Under the pieces are notes generated by a model. That model saw nothing but the letters and a program-made list of their open reading frames with translations, was not told the origin of the DNA and ran no database searches. This document shows, one piece after another, positions 5,920 to 5,956 of a stretch of 5,956 nt of DNA. Numbering within the stretch: position 1 is the stretch's first letter; each line of letters opens with the position of its first letter. The stretch covers positions 1 to 5,956 of the forward strand of contig MGML01000114.1 in the NCBI GenBank assembly GCA_001796415.1, written 5' to 3'. The position numbers and the translations under genes are program-made. Source of the stretch: Chloroflexi bacterium RBG_13_46_14. GTDB taxonomy: Bacteria; Chloroflexota; Dehalococcoidia; Dehalococcoidales; UBA2162.

Positions 5920-5956
5920 AACCGGCAGAATAATTGTCTTTGTTTCGGATTCAAAT

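Noticed and set aside
1..5956. CRISPR array, insertion sequence or integrase attachment site
   Set aside because: I found no regularly spaced repeats, transposase or terminal inverted repeats anywhere in the window.

Overview
The window carries five protein-coding genes and a long, signal-rich intergenic region. Their sequence style fits an uncultured, selenium-using bacterium, and a Chloroflexota (Dehalococcoidia/SAR202-like) source is my best guess. That guess rests on the combination of a UGSC-type selenoprotein, a large acidic-linker peptide/solute-binding lipoprotein, a PTS-less dhaK-dhaL pair and an ECF sigma factor with a small membrane protein. No rRNA or other phylogenetic marker is present, so it remains an inference.

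Left part (1-633, minus strand): a gene entering from beyond the left edge. A conventional reading stops at an in-frame TGA after 101 codons, but the same frame stays open for another 109 codons to the window edge. The continuation is clearly the same protein. The TGA falls at the first position of a U-x-x-C pair in a UGSC-family protein, and a possible bacterial SECIS hairpin follows it. I annotate it as a selenoprotein, not as a short ORF or pseudogene.

Middle-left (634-1290): 657 bases without a recognisable gene, but dense in signals. They include a perfect 12-bp palindrome, tandem 10-bp repeats, a near-consensus sigma-70 promoter (TTGACA-N17-TACAAT), a stem-loop followed by an intrinsic terminator (a candidate small RNA or terminated leader of about 125 nt), an 8-bp hairpin, and a second strong terminator hairpin only about 30 nt before the next gene. 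The last looks like an attenuator.

Centre (1291-3054, plus): a family-5 ABC-transporter substrate-binding lipoprotein with no permease or ATPase gene nearby, closed by a 13-bp hairpin terminator. Convergent to it lie dhaL and dhaK (4774 down to 3132, minus), a translationally coupled pair for a dihydroxyacetone-kinase-type enzyme that phosphorylates a small ketose. No dhaM is seen.

Right part (5010-5919, plus): an ECF-type sigma factor followed one base later by a small acidic protein with one C-terminal membrane helix, probably its membrane-tethered anti-sigma partner. The sigma/dhaK divergent gap holds three copies of CTGAATA, two of them as an inverted repeat.

Working together: uptake of a small organic solute (binding protein) and ketose phosphorylation (DhaKL) could form a local catabolic theme, with the selenoprotein as a redox partner and the sigma/anti-sigma pair as a signalling unit. 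This functional link is inference from neighbourhood only.
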